From the NCBI GenBank assembly GCA_033065855.1, contig JAVXUO010000972.1, forward strand, positions 1-64,000: a stretch of 64,000 nucleotides of DNA, read 5' to 3'. The stretch's first letter is position 1, and each line of letters opens with the position of its first letter. Under the pieces are notes generated by a model. It was not told where the DNA came from. It worked only from the letters and a program-made list of their open reading frames with translations, and ran no database searches. Below are positions 46,836 through 58,346 of the stretch, in pieces. This DNA comes from Escallonia rubra. Lineage: Eukaryota > Streptophyta > Magnoliopsida > Escalloniales > Escalloniaceae. The position numbers and the translations under genes are program-made.

Positions 46836-47850
46836 CAAAGTTAATGCCTAATCCTTTAACTGAGATCCTTGTCTAAACTTGCTATGTGTGCATATTGCTT
46901 ATGTGCTTCTTAAAATCAAGATAGTTCTTCCAAGAGTTAAACCATAAATGTTTTTGTTAGAATCTTTCACATTGTCTCCATTACTACACATGCCTATATA
47001 TTAAATACGTCAATGTCATGCTTTATCAGTATGGATAACATGTGCTTATATGTTGGACGGATAGGTTTATCCACAAGGGGCACATTTGATGATCACACGG
47101 TTTAAAAGACTGGTCATTAATTATGCTGATGCTTGTTGCTATCTAGTGGGAAGCCCTGACCTTCAAATGATCCCTCCACCCCCCCCCCCCCCCCCCTCTC
47201 TCTGTCCGAGTATTTATCCATAAAAAGGATCGTACATCTTGTTGGTGAAAAATGTCACAGCTTCAACTTTTACTGTCCAGTGACACGCCTATAATTTTTA
47301 TTTTTGTAGCCATAATCTGTATCATGTTGCCTGGATCATTTTTTTTTTCTCGTGTCAAACAGCGTGCTTTGCTGGAGATGTCTCTTGTTCTAAACTTCCA
47401 ATATTGGTTGTGATCAAAGACCATGTAATTCTTATTCTGTTATTGCGTTGCCCTAGCATAGTTGGCAACATATGACAATTCAATATATGTGTATACCTAC
47501 TGATACGCTAAAGCTGGTTCTAAAAACTTTGGAATGTGGGCTTTCACATGTTTGGTTTGAGGAGAGGGCTGTTAGCTTAATTATTACTTGGCAGAAGAAT
47601 GACTCTGTAGCTTCGAGTTCGGTATGGAAATTGGGCAGAGGTTCAGCTAGTAACATGGAATAAATGAGTTAAAAGGGACTAAACGACGACTGCTTCCAAG
47701 AGTTGGACGGAAAGAAAGGGGTTAACTTCTTCAACTGTTAACTTTTTTCGAAACTTCTGCTAGATACAAAATGAAATTCAGTTTAGAAACACAGTACAGC
47801 AACATATATAAGAAGCTTATATATTGATCCATGTTCAAGGATTGCCTCAC

Positions 47851-48018
47851 CTGTGCCCTGATAATAGCACTTCGTTTGTCTTGCTCAGCTTCTTCCACGA
47901 CAAACTTGGCCCTCTCTGCTCCTTGTGCAGCAATCTGTTTAGCTTTAACTTTAGCCGTGGACACTTTGAAACTATTCGCCCTCTCCATCAGCACTTCGCA
48001 TATTTCCCTTCTAACAGC
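47851..48018 (-). pseudogene. Prohibitin mid-exon, open (56 codons), B2
   Basis: A 168-bp exon with GTAG acceptor and GTGAGG donor. It reads AVRREICEVLMERANSFKV, STAKVKAKQIAAQGAERAK, FVVEEAEQDKRSAIIRAQ. Compared with type-II prohibitin (AVSREIRKILTERAANFNIA) it lacks about 16 residues around DDVSITSLTFGKEF. Open here but frameshifted in B1 (11025-11209). Confidence 0.85.
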
Positions 48019-48320
48019 CTACACAGAACATGTTGCAAGAAACTGTTATAGCCATACAATTACTTCATCTGTACTCATTACTCAACCTCGTAAAGGTAAT
48101 ACCCATAACAAATAATCCAAGGGTAAATACATTTTCAGCCAGAAAATAATGGACATGTCAATCAGATCCATAACACTTCCTGACAACAGGATACTTTCTT
48201 TCATGAGTTTCATCTAATGAGCTTAACTTTGATAAGCACTGCATAGTAGGTGCTAAGACCAACTATTTGCGATGGTGCAACATACAACTGAAATTGCAAC
48301 TACTACACAAGATGATGCAA

Positions 48321-48493
48321 ACGTCTCTCCAATTAATAAGTTGGGAAGCATTTTATTCTGCATCTACAGCTTTCAAATTCTCATGAATAGTTGAAGGTGG
48401 GACTCTTTCGTTGTACTTCTCACTAAGAGTTCGATATATTGGAGGTAATTGGTTTGGCACAGGACGAGTAAGAACTGGAAGACCAAATTTAAA
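48321..48493 (-). pseudogene. Second SPFH-domain exon remnant, B2
   Basis: After GACAG: FKFGLPVLTRPVPNQLPPIY, RTLSEKYNERVPPSTIHENL, KAVDAE, stop, NASQLIN. The Glu that is a stop in B1 is intact here. Instead the codon before NASQ (Tyr in prohibitins) is a stop. Confidence 0.82.
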
Positions 48494-49539
48494 CTGTCAA
48501 AAAAAAAAGTCAAGAGTTACTTTCAGAAAGCAATGGCCTCCAAATGATATCAAAACTGATGCAAAGAAACCCTTCTTTGGTTAAACCATGTTATCAGTTT
48601 TGCCAAGATAAGACTATGTCACAAAAATAATAGTCACTTTCTGGTATACCAACTTTTTATGGACAAAGAGTTGATGCTCCTTGAAATTAACAACTAATGC
48701 TTGTGCTTCATTTTTTGCCCTTGTATTTTTTGGATTTCAATTTTACCCTATGTAGAAATACCAAATGTAATGTTTGTTAAAAATAACAAATGCGAGGTTT
48801 AGAAATGGGGAGGATTCATGATAATTAAATAGATGATTACGCCGATTATTTGGAGAGTTGCTTAATTGTAGACTGTTAAAGCTATGTGCATACCACATTA
48901 GCAGTGACTATGGATAAGGAAGATAAGAAAATGCAAATTGAATACAAATAACAAGAAAAACATGGAGGAAGGTTGCTACATGAAGCAAATTATTATTTAC
49001 GATAAGAAAATTATATTACGTATGAAAAGCCAGCAAGAGACCATGTGAAACAAAGCACACAAAAATTACAACAAAGCCCACAAAGAACCAGTATATGACC
49101 CCTTAAAACTAGACCCCCCTTATGACCAACCTAAAACCTAACATCAAAACTATACTAAGAGAAGCCTCCAAACAACAAACCGGCTGAAGAAGTTAACCCC
49201 CTGATTTCCTTCCATCTCTTCTGCAGTCATTTTTCCAGTCCCTTCTAATTCTTTCTATCTAGCTAGCTGAACAGTCAGTCCAACCCTAACTCAAAGCTAC
49301 AGAGTTGTTTTTCTGCCAAGCTATTTATAACTCAACAGCCGTCTCCTCAAACCAAACTCCAATTAAACATGTTGTGAAAGCCCGCGGTCAAAAAAATTCA
49401 GACCAGTCCTACTGTGTCATAAGATATACGCATAATGTGTTGTAAGATGATGATAACTATTCTGGGGGTAACGAAATGACTGAATAATAATCACAAAGTC
49501 TTTGATTACAACAAATGCTCAAAAATTAGAACATAAAAT

Positions 49540-50561
49540 GCGACCAAATATCAGTGTTAGGGACAGATTACTTGATTTCTTTCATGAATAGTAAGCTCCG
49601 CTTCAGAACAAGCGACTGCAAGCATCTCTGAACTGCACATACAGAAAACACCCATTTCAGATCTTTGCTTTATCATTCTAAACTTCAGTAAACAATGAGA
49701 ACATTGAGTTTGAGTTGAGGAGGGAATGACACGAGCTGACACGTTAACTAAGGTTCAAGTTAAGGAGGGCACGATTGGTTAACTAATAGTTAATTGACTC
49801 GAGTTCTTAGACCAAACAGAAATAGCAGTTGGTCATTCTTTGCCACTAGTTCTCAGTGCTCGTCAATCCTTAAACTTCTTCAATTGACAACCAAATTGGG
49901 CAGATTAACGCTCGGGCATCATGTACAAAGTTAGATCGGCATCTCCAAGACTAGCCTGACCTACAAAGTCACAACTATGTCCGTCCACCATGATCACTTC
50001 CTGGATAGAACATTTGATAGTTCGTACTGCACCATTCCAAAATCAGGAACCCTCTGGCTTATACATGTTAGCGGAGTCAATGATAGAGAATAACTTTTGA
50101 AGCATGTAATTCTTATGTAAAAAACACTACCAATAAGAAACATCGATGAGATGTAGCTAAAAACTTTATCTAAGAAAAATCCGGGTAGCTAAATTTCACT
50201 ATGACCAGGTTCTTAACGTCTCACGACTGTAAGTTTCAATACGAGTTGAAAGGGATAAAAAAGAGAATTGCAATTTTCAAGTCATACAACCCATGTATTG
50301 AAGTGGGGATTGGGAAGGGGGTTCATTTATAGTGTAGACCTTCTGTAATATATCTAATTTCCGCATAATTGAGACAATTTGTGGTTAAATTTAAACTGGA
50401 ATGAATGATACCTAATATTTGAATATGCAAAATATTAAGATCCTTGTAGATGAGTTTGGGAAAGCATGCATTTATGGCTAAAACAAGGTGCAGATCCACA
50501 TTCACGAAACACTTTTTGAGGTAAGCCTCGGCATATGTGAGGTGAGATGGTCATTCCATAC
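49540..50561. other. No gene seen
   Basis: AT-rich spacer between B2 and the minus-strand spliced gene. It may contain further 3' exons of that gene (open minus frame at 50323-50505), but none could be joined. Confidence 0.4.
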
Positions 50562-51283
50562 CTTTGGCCTGTGGAAATCCATCCCCTCATCATATATTTC
50601 GCTGATTGAGAATTTTTGCCGGACTCGAGAGCCAATCGAGGGCTGACATCGACATCTATAAGAACCACAAGCTGTTAATAGATCCAGAAAAGTGATAATT
50701 TACATATTCTAAATGCTTCTTTACGATTGGATTGGGATTCCTTTTCGTATACATGATATGGCAGCAATTTATTTTCACATATCTAGTTTTCTCACCCAAA
50801 ATCAATAACTGTAACTTGTAACCGTTCATCGCATCGTATAAAATGTTGCTAGGTTTGAAATTCCTTCTAACCCCGGCGTCGTCTTTCTTACTTTCCTTTC
50901 TAACTCCGGCGTCGTCTTTCTTACTTTCCTTTGGCTGGCAACAGGAAACAATGTGAGTCAAAGGAAAGTAAAACGTCAATGTATGCTAATTGACGAGTTA
51001 TAATTACCTTCAATTTATCAAGTACTGCATTGGTATACCATGGCTTCGGTACTGGACGGAAATACACTAGGGTTTCGGACAATTGAATTAATGAATTCTG
51101 TCCCTTTATTATTGCTGCATCCTCCCTTGCCTTTTTTATCTCATCCATCAATGCTATATTACTAGGATGCTCCCAGTACCTCTGATATGCCATTGCACCA
51201 AACTCGACAAGGGCACAAGCTGCCACCAGAACTGTGACATCTTCCTTGACTCCAAATAAGTTTCTGAATTTTTCCCTCATTTC
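50562..51283 (-). CDS. Spliced gene or pseudogene with kinase-like motif, partial
   Basis: Three exons join in phase: 51008-51283 (92 codons, TTTGCAG acceptor), 50796-50934 and 50562-50655, all with GT donors. Exon 1 reads MREKFRNLFGVKEDVTVLVA, ACALVEFGAMAYQRYWEHPS and ends NAVLDKLK. I do not recognise this part. Exon 2 holds a tandem repeat KESKKDDAGVR twice, then RNFKPSNILYDAMNGYKLQ and ILG. This resembles the protein-kinase HRDLKPSNILLD...K..DFG region, with the catalytic Asp of HRD replaced by Asn and the DFG Asp-Phe replaced by Ile-Leu. Exon 3 reads DVDVSPRLALESGKNSQSAK, GWISTGQ. If kinase-derived it would be catalytically dead. The gene start would lie upstream, beyond the LINE at 51757. 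Expression evidence would decide whether it is a gene. Confidence 0.4.
50873..50934 (-). repeat. 30-bp tandem duplication in exon 2
   Basis: ggaaagtaagaaagacgacg and the following ten bases occur twice in a row, adding ten codons in frame. Confidence 0.85.
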
Positions 51284-51295
51284 CTGCAAAAGATG

Positions 51296-51440
51296 CCATA
51301 CAAAAACTAATTTCTAACAAGAGGGACTGTTCACCCTCCACCCCCACCCCACCACACCAGTTAGTCTGGATTGTTCTTTGGAGTATTTCATCGAGCACAT
51401 TGTGTGCATGACGTGATTCCCACAGTTTCGATGAAGGTTG
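51296..51440 (-). repeat. Block duplicated at 58330-58480
   Basis: On the minus strand both copies run from tgtgggaatcacgtcatgca through ccaaagaacaa and gactaactggtgtggtg to a tgtATGGC(A/G)TC start-like phrase. The copies flank the LINE insertion but lie about 0.3-0.9 kb from its ends, so they are not its target duplication. They may be matching 5' regions of two tandem gene copies. Confidence 0.7.
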
Positions 51441-51848
51441 CAGAATTCCAAAAATCAGATCCTCATCCAAAATCCTTAAAAATCCAAATACAAATTCCTT
51501 TTTCTTTCTCTCACCACATACACGCAACCGACCGCTGAACGCCGCTGGTCGCCGGCCATTCCGGCAGCCGCCGCCGATCGCCGACGGCCATTCCGGCCAC
51601 CGCACTCTTTTATTGATGTTTGACCGACCATACCTATTTACGGTTTAAGTGACAAAATAGATATAGAATAATGTTTTACTGCTATCCTTAGAGCGGTAAT
51701 AAATGGTCGCTTTAATATTTAATGAAAATTTTGTTATTTTTTTTAACTATAATTTTTTTTTGTTTTGATCAATTTTCTTTTATTTCATGTAAGCTCAAAG
51801 ATTTACATTAGAACTCACTTTACATACATTTTGCTTTGGTGAAGCCTA

Positions 51849-52110
51849 CTATGTCAGAGCAACTAAACAACTCACTATCCTGTGAGTATCTAGCTCCCAA
51901 GCGTTGCACAACTCCCTGTTTCTATCCTTGCCAACTATATACTCTGATTGAATGACATAACAGCACCCTTGGACATTTGCACACTTTTTCTCAAAGATTC
52001 TGGACTTTCTCTCTTGCCAAATGCCATAAATTGTGGCTGCAATAGCCAGCCAATTTGCACAGCATTGCCTTGAAGCTTTTCCCCCTGAACCTGACACTTG
52101 CTTTAGTTTT
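51849..52110 (-). pseudogene. Second, divergent ORF2 tail of the LINE
   Basis: After the ORF2 stop a new stretch, running in from about 52130, reads CCANWLAIAATIYGIWQERK, SRIF and DRNRELCNAWEL. This parallels the first tail (KLMVAVIVYGLWQERNSRIF, DRNKKLFEAWGI) but is clearly different in sequence. It is a second copy of the same functional end, from a different LINE subfamily or an old tandem duplication. Confidence 0.75.
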
Positions 52111-55100
52111 CTACAAGAATGTTTTATTGATTCCCCATGCTTCGAACAGCTTTTTGTTTCTATCATTTGCTGTGACTTTCTTCCAACTGCTCACCCTGTA
52201 TTTGATCCATTGGTTGATTACATGAAAACAACCCTGAGGATGAGATTGCACTTGACAAAAAATTCTGGAGTTCCTCTCTTGCCACAGGCCATAGACTATT
52301 ACAGCAACCATTAATTTGCAAAGCTTAGCCTTAAAGCTTTTTCCCCTGAAATTCTGAGCTGCAAATTGTATGACTTGATTCCATGATTCCAAGGGTATCT
52401 TCATATCCATCCTTTCCAGCACCATTTTCCATATTTCTTGTGCATATGGACATTTGATGAACAAGTGATCTACAGTTTCCTGCTGGTTAGAACATAGACT
52501 GCATTTAGCCTCCTGAACTATATTCCACTCTTTCAATTTGACTTTAGTTCTTATTCCATTCTTGCACAACATCCATAGTATGGTAGCACATCTAGGGATA
52601 TGTCCACTGAACCAGACTACTTTCCACCATGGCACACATTCTTTTTTTGTTCTCAAACAATCCCAGATAGATTTTATCGAAAAATTCCCAGAGAGTTTCC
52701 AGTGTATTTCATCCATCTTGTCAGTATTTGGAGGAGGTAAGGCACTAAGCATACTGTTTATTTGCTGCAGAGCCTGAGACCTTAGAACAGAAAGTCTCCA
52801 TGTATTGTTCTCAATGATGTCTGCCACCTTAGCATTGAGATTCAATCCTGAGTCATAACAGATTCTATGCCCATATAACTTGATTAAGCTCTCATCAGTC
52901 AACCATTTGTCCAGCCAAAGCCAAGTTTCTTTCCCATTGCCCACATGATATGTGCATAAGTCTTGAACTTGCTTTCTTAACTTCAGGATCTTACACCAAG
53001 TCCATGACAGGATGATTGGTGGTTTGAAAGTCCAAATATGTGCACCTTTTATGATGTAAGAGTGACACCATTTAACCCACAGTGAGTCCTTTTTATGAGC
53101 AAGATCCACAAGTGTTTGCAAATTGCAGCTCTATTCCATTCCTCTAATCTTTTAATTCCCAATCCCCCTTCTTTTCTAGGTAAACAAACCTCATTCCAAG
53201 CAACTTTTGCACCTGTACACTTGACCTCTTTTCCATGCCATATGAATGATCTTATCTTCTTTTCCATAAGTCTAATAATCCTTTTAGGAAGAAGAAATAT
53301 GGTGCACCAATAAACCTGCATACTCAGCAGTACTGATATTGCAACCTGTATCCTTCCAGCATAGGATAAGTATTTGGATGTCCAACTAGAGATTTTCTTG
53401 GTTAATTTTTCCAGCAAGACTTCACAATCTTTGTAAGACAGTTTAGTTGATATCAATGGGACTCTTAAATAGGTGACAGGAAGAATACCTTGATTGATAC
53501 CAATGACTTAGATCAATTCCAGAGCCTTCCTTCCTCCAATCCTGCTATGTAGATTGAACTTTTGCTCAAGTTTGGAGAGAGGCCAGATAACATTTGAAAC
53601 TCATTGAGTGCTTGTCTTAATAAGGATAATGTGCCATGGTCTGCCCTTGCCAACAGAAATAAATCATCTGCAAAGCACTGATGATTTATTTTGAGCTCAT
53701 TACCTTTAGGATGATAGTGAAAATTTGGTCTGCTTGCATAATGATCCATGAGACTAGAAAAACCTTCCATGACTATAAGAAACAAGTAGGGTGAGATAGG
53801 GCCCCCTTGTCTCCATCCCTTGGCACTTGCAAAATAACCATCGATATTGTCATTAAGAATTATAGAAAATCTTGTTGTTTTAACACATTTCATGGTCCAC
53901 TGTATGAACTTATTTGGGAATTGCAGCACTTCCATCAATACTTGCAAGTAATCCCAACTCACTGAGTCATAAGCCTTTTGAAGATCAATTTTAAGGACAC
54001 TCCTAGGCTGGCCTCCATTCCTATGATAGTTCTTCACCACTTCTTGCATAATCAACATGTTATCAGCAATGCTCCTGTTTTTTTTTTTTTTTTATTGTCT
54101 GTTGCTGATTAACTATGGCAACACTTGTTTGATTCTTTCACAAAGCACCTTTGAAATACACTTGTATAGCACATTACAACAGGCAATAGGCCTTAAATCA
54201 TTCATGGTGTTGGGGCATGTAACTTTTGGTACTAATGTCAAAGCAGTATTATTGAACATCAGGCCCCCTTTTGGTTTATGAAAGAACTCCATTACTGCAT
54301 TAATCACATCCTTCTTCACCAGTTCCCAATTCTGTTGGAAAAACTCAGAGCTATACCCATCTGGCCCTGGTGCCTTATTTGCTTTTAAGGAGAACATGGC
54401 CTCAGTGATCTCCTTTTCAGTTATATCAACACCTAACATTTCTTGATATTGGTCTGAGACTTGCTTTTGCACTATTTCTCTCAATCTGCTTCTAGTAGCT
54501 GGATGCAAAGGTACTGATGTCCCTAGGAAAATTTTAAAGTGCTCAATAGCAATTTGATGCACTTCTTTAGCTCCAACCACCTTAACCCCATGTTCATTTT
54601 CAATAGCCAGGATTTTATTATGTGCTCTATGAACCTGCACTTTCTTGTGAAAATATGCAGTATTCCCATCCCCAAGCTTGAGCTCCTTTACTCTAGCCTT
54701 TTGATGATAAAAGGCTTCTTCAGCTTGCACTAACAAATAATATTGTTCTTGCAATTCTTTTTCCTTTGATAGTAGATCAAGCTCCTGATTTTGCAAGATA
54801 ATCCATTGTACCTCCTGTAACTCCTTATATATAGTAGCAACTCTCAGAGATATTACTGTAGAATTCCTTGTTGAGTTTCCTCAAAAGTGGCTTCAACATC
54901 TTAAGTTTGGTATTCAATTGTTGACAAGCATCTCCAGTCAGGTTTGCATTCCACACACTCTGTACTATAGGGATGAATGTTTTATGTTTCATCCAAAAGT
55001 TGAAAAACTTGAGTATTATCCTACCTCTCCAAGTATCTTCCATGATTTGAATTGTAAGGAGTGAATGATCTGAGATCCTAGGTAGATGTGCTTCTGCTAT

Positions 55101-55692
55101 GGTATTTGGAAAGGTCTCCAACCATGTTTCATTCTGCAAAACTCTGTCAATTCTACTCAGGACCATTTCATTTTCACTTTTATTGCACCATGTATATAAA
55201 AGGCCTCTGGTATTTACATCCTCCAGATGACATTCATAGAGACATTGATTAAATTCTGCCACGTCTCTTTTGCAAATATCCAGCATTCCTTGTTTCTCCT
55301 CAGCTGTCCTTACCACATTGAAATCTCCTGCTATCAACCAAGGCTGACTTCCAGTGGTACTAGCATCTTCTTCAAGACACTGCCATAATTTCCTTCTTTT
55401 CTCCCCTTTATTGTTTCCATAGACAAAAGTCACATAATAAGATCTATCGGTCCCAATGTGAGTTACTCTTCCTGTGAGATGCTGGGAGGATTTAGCAACT
55501 TCATCCATCTTCATTACTTTGTTCCTCCAACTCACCCAAAGCCTTGATACTTTTTTTTTTATCATTTAGAGAGTATAAAAAGGACCAATCCTTACTCCAC
55601 TTCCTGATTATAGCAGGGATATTCTCTTCCCTTACCCTAGTCTCCAAGAGTCCAAGGATCTCTACATTATGTGCTTTCATCATCCTTTTCAC
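52111..55692 (-). pseudogene. LINE ORF2: endonuclease, reverse transcriptase, zf-RVT, several frameshifts
   Basis: Order along the minus strand: an endonuclease start (VEILGLLETRVRE, 55692); a frameshift in a long A run near 55555; endonuclease core (WLIAGDFNVVRTAEEKQG, SRIDRVLQN, ISDHSLL). The RT follows with KANKAPGPDGYSSEFFQQNW, LRPIACCNVLYKCISKVL; a second frameshift in a 17-base A run near 54085; KIDLQKAYDSVSWDYL, GWRQGGPISPYLF and the catalytic FADDLFLLA. A break near 53460-53515 precedes the C-terminal part with SIWDCLRTKK and the zinc motif CSLCSNQQETVDHLFIKC. It ends GINKTFL at 52111. All catalytic motifs are visible. The breaks lie mainly in homopolymers. Confidence 0.9.
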
Positions 55693-56054
55693 ATTTTCTT
55701 ACTTCACAGGGTCATTGAAACCCCTAATTTTCCAGCTTGCAATATTCATCACTTGGTTTGGTGGTGACTACCTTTCCTGGCAGACTTACTACTTGCAACT
55801 ACCACTGCCACTTTCTCATGTGATATCTGTATACTCTGTGGCATATCTATTTCATTCCTCACAATATTTGTATCATTTGGCTCCATATTACCTTTACTTG
55901 CAAGAGTAGCATACATGTTGGATATTTCCATTCCTTTTTTCTGTTGGTGATGCTCTTGCAAGGTTGGAGTCTCCTTAATCATTTGCGGAGCATCCTGAGT
56001 GATGGTATGTAGTGGTGCTGCCCTGTGTAGTTGAGTCTCATTTTTCCTCCATAC

Positions 56055-57391
56055 CTACTGTATTTGAGGTTTCTTCCAGCAATTCCCTATTTGGTGACCA
56101 AACACATTACAATGAGTACATTTCACTGGTAACCACTCATATTCCACTCTCTGTTCCTCTATGTAATCCTTTGGTCCTTTCAAAGGTATTGTCTCATGCA
56201 ATTGTGTCTGCACATTGACTTCAACACAAACTCTAGCATAGTGCAGCCTTTCTTTGTTTGCTGTCATACTGTCCATGAATAATGGTGTGCCAATTGAGCT
56301 TACTATTCTGCTTAGCAATGAGCTGACCACAGATGTAATGGCAGATTTGGTAGCTTAATCCATACAGGTATGCTATCCAAACCTTCCTTCTCCAGGGATA
56401 TACAAGGGGTCCACGGCTTGATAATCAGTAGTTCATTATCAAAAAACCAAGGTCCTTTATCCAATACTGTCTGCATTGCCTTATTACTCTCAAATCTTAC
56501 TACAAAAATCCAAGACTTCATGAAACTGAATGAAACCTTGCCAATTGAGGACCATTTCCTCTCAATAAACCTTTTCATAATATGAAATGGTGGTCTTCCC
56601 CCCACCACATATGCAATAATAGCATTTTTCCATTGCATCATTTCATCTTCAATGTCTTCCTGTGTAAACTCCACTCCTTTCATCCCATTAATTTCTTGTG
56701 GAGGAACAAAATTCAGTTTATTCTCAACAACAAATTCCCGATTTGGTTTGATGATCTCAGCGTATGAAGGTTTTCCATTTCCAAGAGAGTTATGATTTGT
56801 CAATTGTAGTCCAGATCTGTTCATAGATTTTAGAGGTGGAAATTCCATATCAGTTTCATTAATCTTACTTGAGTGTAGTCCCTGATCTGGTTCCATCGTG
56901 AGTTCCTGCGCATGAGGGCTACGGCTCCTCATGTGCTCTTCAATTCCCACCGGAATTTGAATCGTACCAGTTCTAACAGCATTAATGTTCTTTTGTTCTT
57001 CGATTTCCTGCTTCAATTTCTGGTTTTCGATCTTCAATGCCTCAATGTAACACATTAATTTTTCAATTTGTGGTGTCTGCTCTCTTTTGTCTGTGATTTC
57101 CTTATTGCTCTCTTCATTTAAAGATTCATTAATATCTGAATCAGAACTCGATTCTTGCCTCTCTTTTATTCTGTCTGAAGACTTGATGTTTTCTGGTTGT
57201 AGATCTTGAACATCACAAAATTTTCCAGATCCCAAATTTACTTCCATCCTTCTTTGGATCTCTTCTTGATCTCTCAGCATCTTGCATTCCTGTACATTTT
57301 GCCAATCCTTTCCAGTAAATTCTTTAGCAAAATGATCCTTTGGTGGTCCTCGTTGCTGTGATGATCGTCGAGCGATGGTAACCGACGGCAT
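56055..57391 (-). pseudogene. LINE ORF1: DUF4283 and CCHC zinc knuckle, one frameshift
   Basis: Starts MPSVTIARRSSQQ at 57391. A charged N-terminal part includes a probable coiled coil (EALKIENQKLKQEIEEQK). The DUF4283 domain (about residues 240-355) contains WKNAIIAYVVGGRPPFHIMK, GPWFFDNELLIIKPW and IPVWIKLPNLPLHLW. A frameshift near 56320 moves the rest to another frame, where the knuckle CTHCNVFGHQIGNC (complete CX2CX4HX4C) is intact. The protein would bind LINE RNA. Confidence 0.88.
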
Positions 57392-57497
57392 GATTCAGTT
57401 AGAGTAATTCTAGAGAGAAGGTGGTGTTTCTCTCTCTAAAACCGCTCATCAATTATTCAATGTATTAGCTTATGTCACATTTTTAACTATAATTTTA

Positions 57498-58148
57498 AAC
57501 AGTACACATTTATAACTTCCTAAATAAATATTGCCAGAATCATACGGAGACATCTTCCCACTATAACAGTATAAAATTTCAATAAAATCAAACTTCCTTA
57601 ACACACAATCGCAAGATAAGAGAGACTCTTGACAGAAAACCAAAGGAAAAAAAAGTTAACATTGTTTTTTAGAACACTTGGATGTACTTTCTAGGCAAAA
57701 TGCACAAAAAATATTGAAATAAGGATAGCAAACTCACCTATGCCTCCGATTGAACAATCTTTATATATCTGCATATTGGAGAGAGATTCACAATGTTAGA
57801 TGAGTGACAAAAAAAAAAGGCAAGAAAATAAAATCCACATTTGGTAAGAAAACTCATGTAAAATTTTGCTGCAAAATCCTATGATCTTTTTTAGTAAAAA
57901 AGACCGTAAGGATCACAGATTAAGAAACCTATAATGAGCAAAGCATAACTCTTCTTTGTGAAAATTGGAATCTAAGAACTAGCACAAACAAGAAATTATG
58001 GTGTTTGGGAAGCAAGAAAACAACGTGTTTCTCTGAAGCACCTACGAAAATCAACACTACGTTCAGTCTCTAAATGCACTTTCTCGCAGCAAGCCACTAT
58101 GGTGAAGAAATGGAATTACCCCGAAGAAATGCAGAAGTAGCCGTTTAG
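57498..58148. other. No gene seen
   Basis: AT-rich host sequence that was contiguous with 51740 and below before the LINE inserted. No recognised exon. Confidence 0.4.
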
Positions 58149-58346
58149 CTAGCTAGCAGGAAAAGAATTATATGGAAATTCTTCTAACAAAATATCATTT
58201 TCTCCCATAGTACGGTGCACAGTGGGGAGGCCAATGAGGAGAGCGTTGATGCTGTCAGTACAACGAATTACTACAGAGCCCCTGTCTTGCTTCCAAAAAG
58301 GTCCCAAAAATATGTATGACGCCATACAATAACTCTTTCTCACCAC
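58149..58346 (-). CDS. Short orphan frame after the duplicated block
   Basis: A 65-codon minus-strand frame. A second in-frame ATG (MASYIFLGPF) lies where the related block at 51296-51440 has ATGGCATC. The sequence DSINALLIGLPTVHRTMGEN looks protein-like, but I recognise no family. It may be the first exon of a relative of the gene at 50562-51283. Confidence 0.2.
   Translation of the reverse strand: MVRKSYCMASYIFLGPFWKQDRGSVVIRCTDSINALLIGLPTVHRTMGENDILLEEFPYNSFPAS

Larger units (their letters stand above)
47540..49440. repeat. Inverted repeats flanking two prohibitin exons in B2
   Basis: The sequence at about 47540-47735 (ggctttcacatgtttggttt ... acttggcag ... ggaaagaaaggggttaac) recurs in inverted orientation at about 49190-49400, with moderate divergence. 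The two prohibitin exons at 47851-48493 lie between the arms. The same arrangement, split by the solo LTR, exists in B1 (about 10730-10910 against 14700-14815). A direct relative of the ggaaagaaaggggttaac part also occurs near 9570 and 46380. Confidence 0.6.
43428..49540 (-). other. Segmental duplication, unit B copy 2 (B2), prohibitin-derived
   Basis: Collinear with B1 through all exon-like pieces and the regions between them. It lacks the B1 solo LTR and carries its own hAT-like insertion (44820-45570). It has some 150 bp near 49290-49440 that B1 lost. Different lesions in the two copies show that decay went on after duplication. Confidence 0.8.
51757..57480 (-). mobile_element. Nearly full-length LINE with 17-bp target duplication
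   Basis: The element lies on the minus strand between copies of tttttaactataatttt at 51740-51756 and 57481-57497. It has ORF1 (DUF4283 plus zinc knuckle) and ORF2 (endonuclease, reverse transcriptase, zf-RVT) in plant L1 order. The 3' end (low coordinates) has a short A/T-rich tail. Frameshifts in both ORFs make it inactive. The TSD copies are identical over 17 bp, so insertion is relatively recent. Confidence 0.92.

Noticed and set aside
51162..51605. 147-codon minus frame upstream of the kinase-like gene
   Set aside because: It runs through a probable intron and its acceptor and reads the next exon in the wrong frame.
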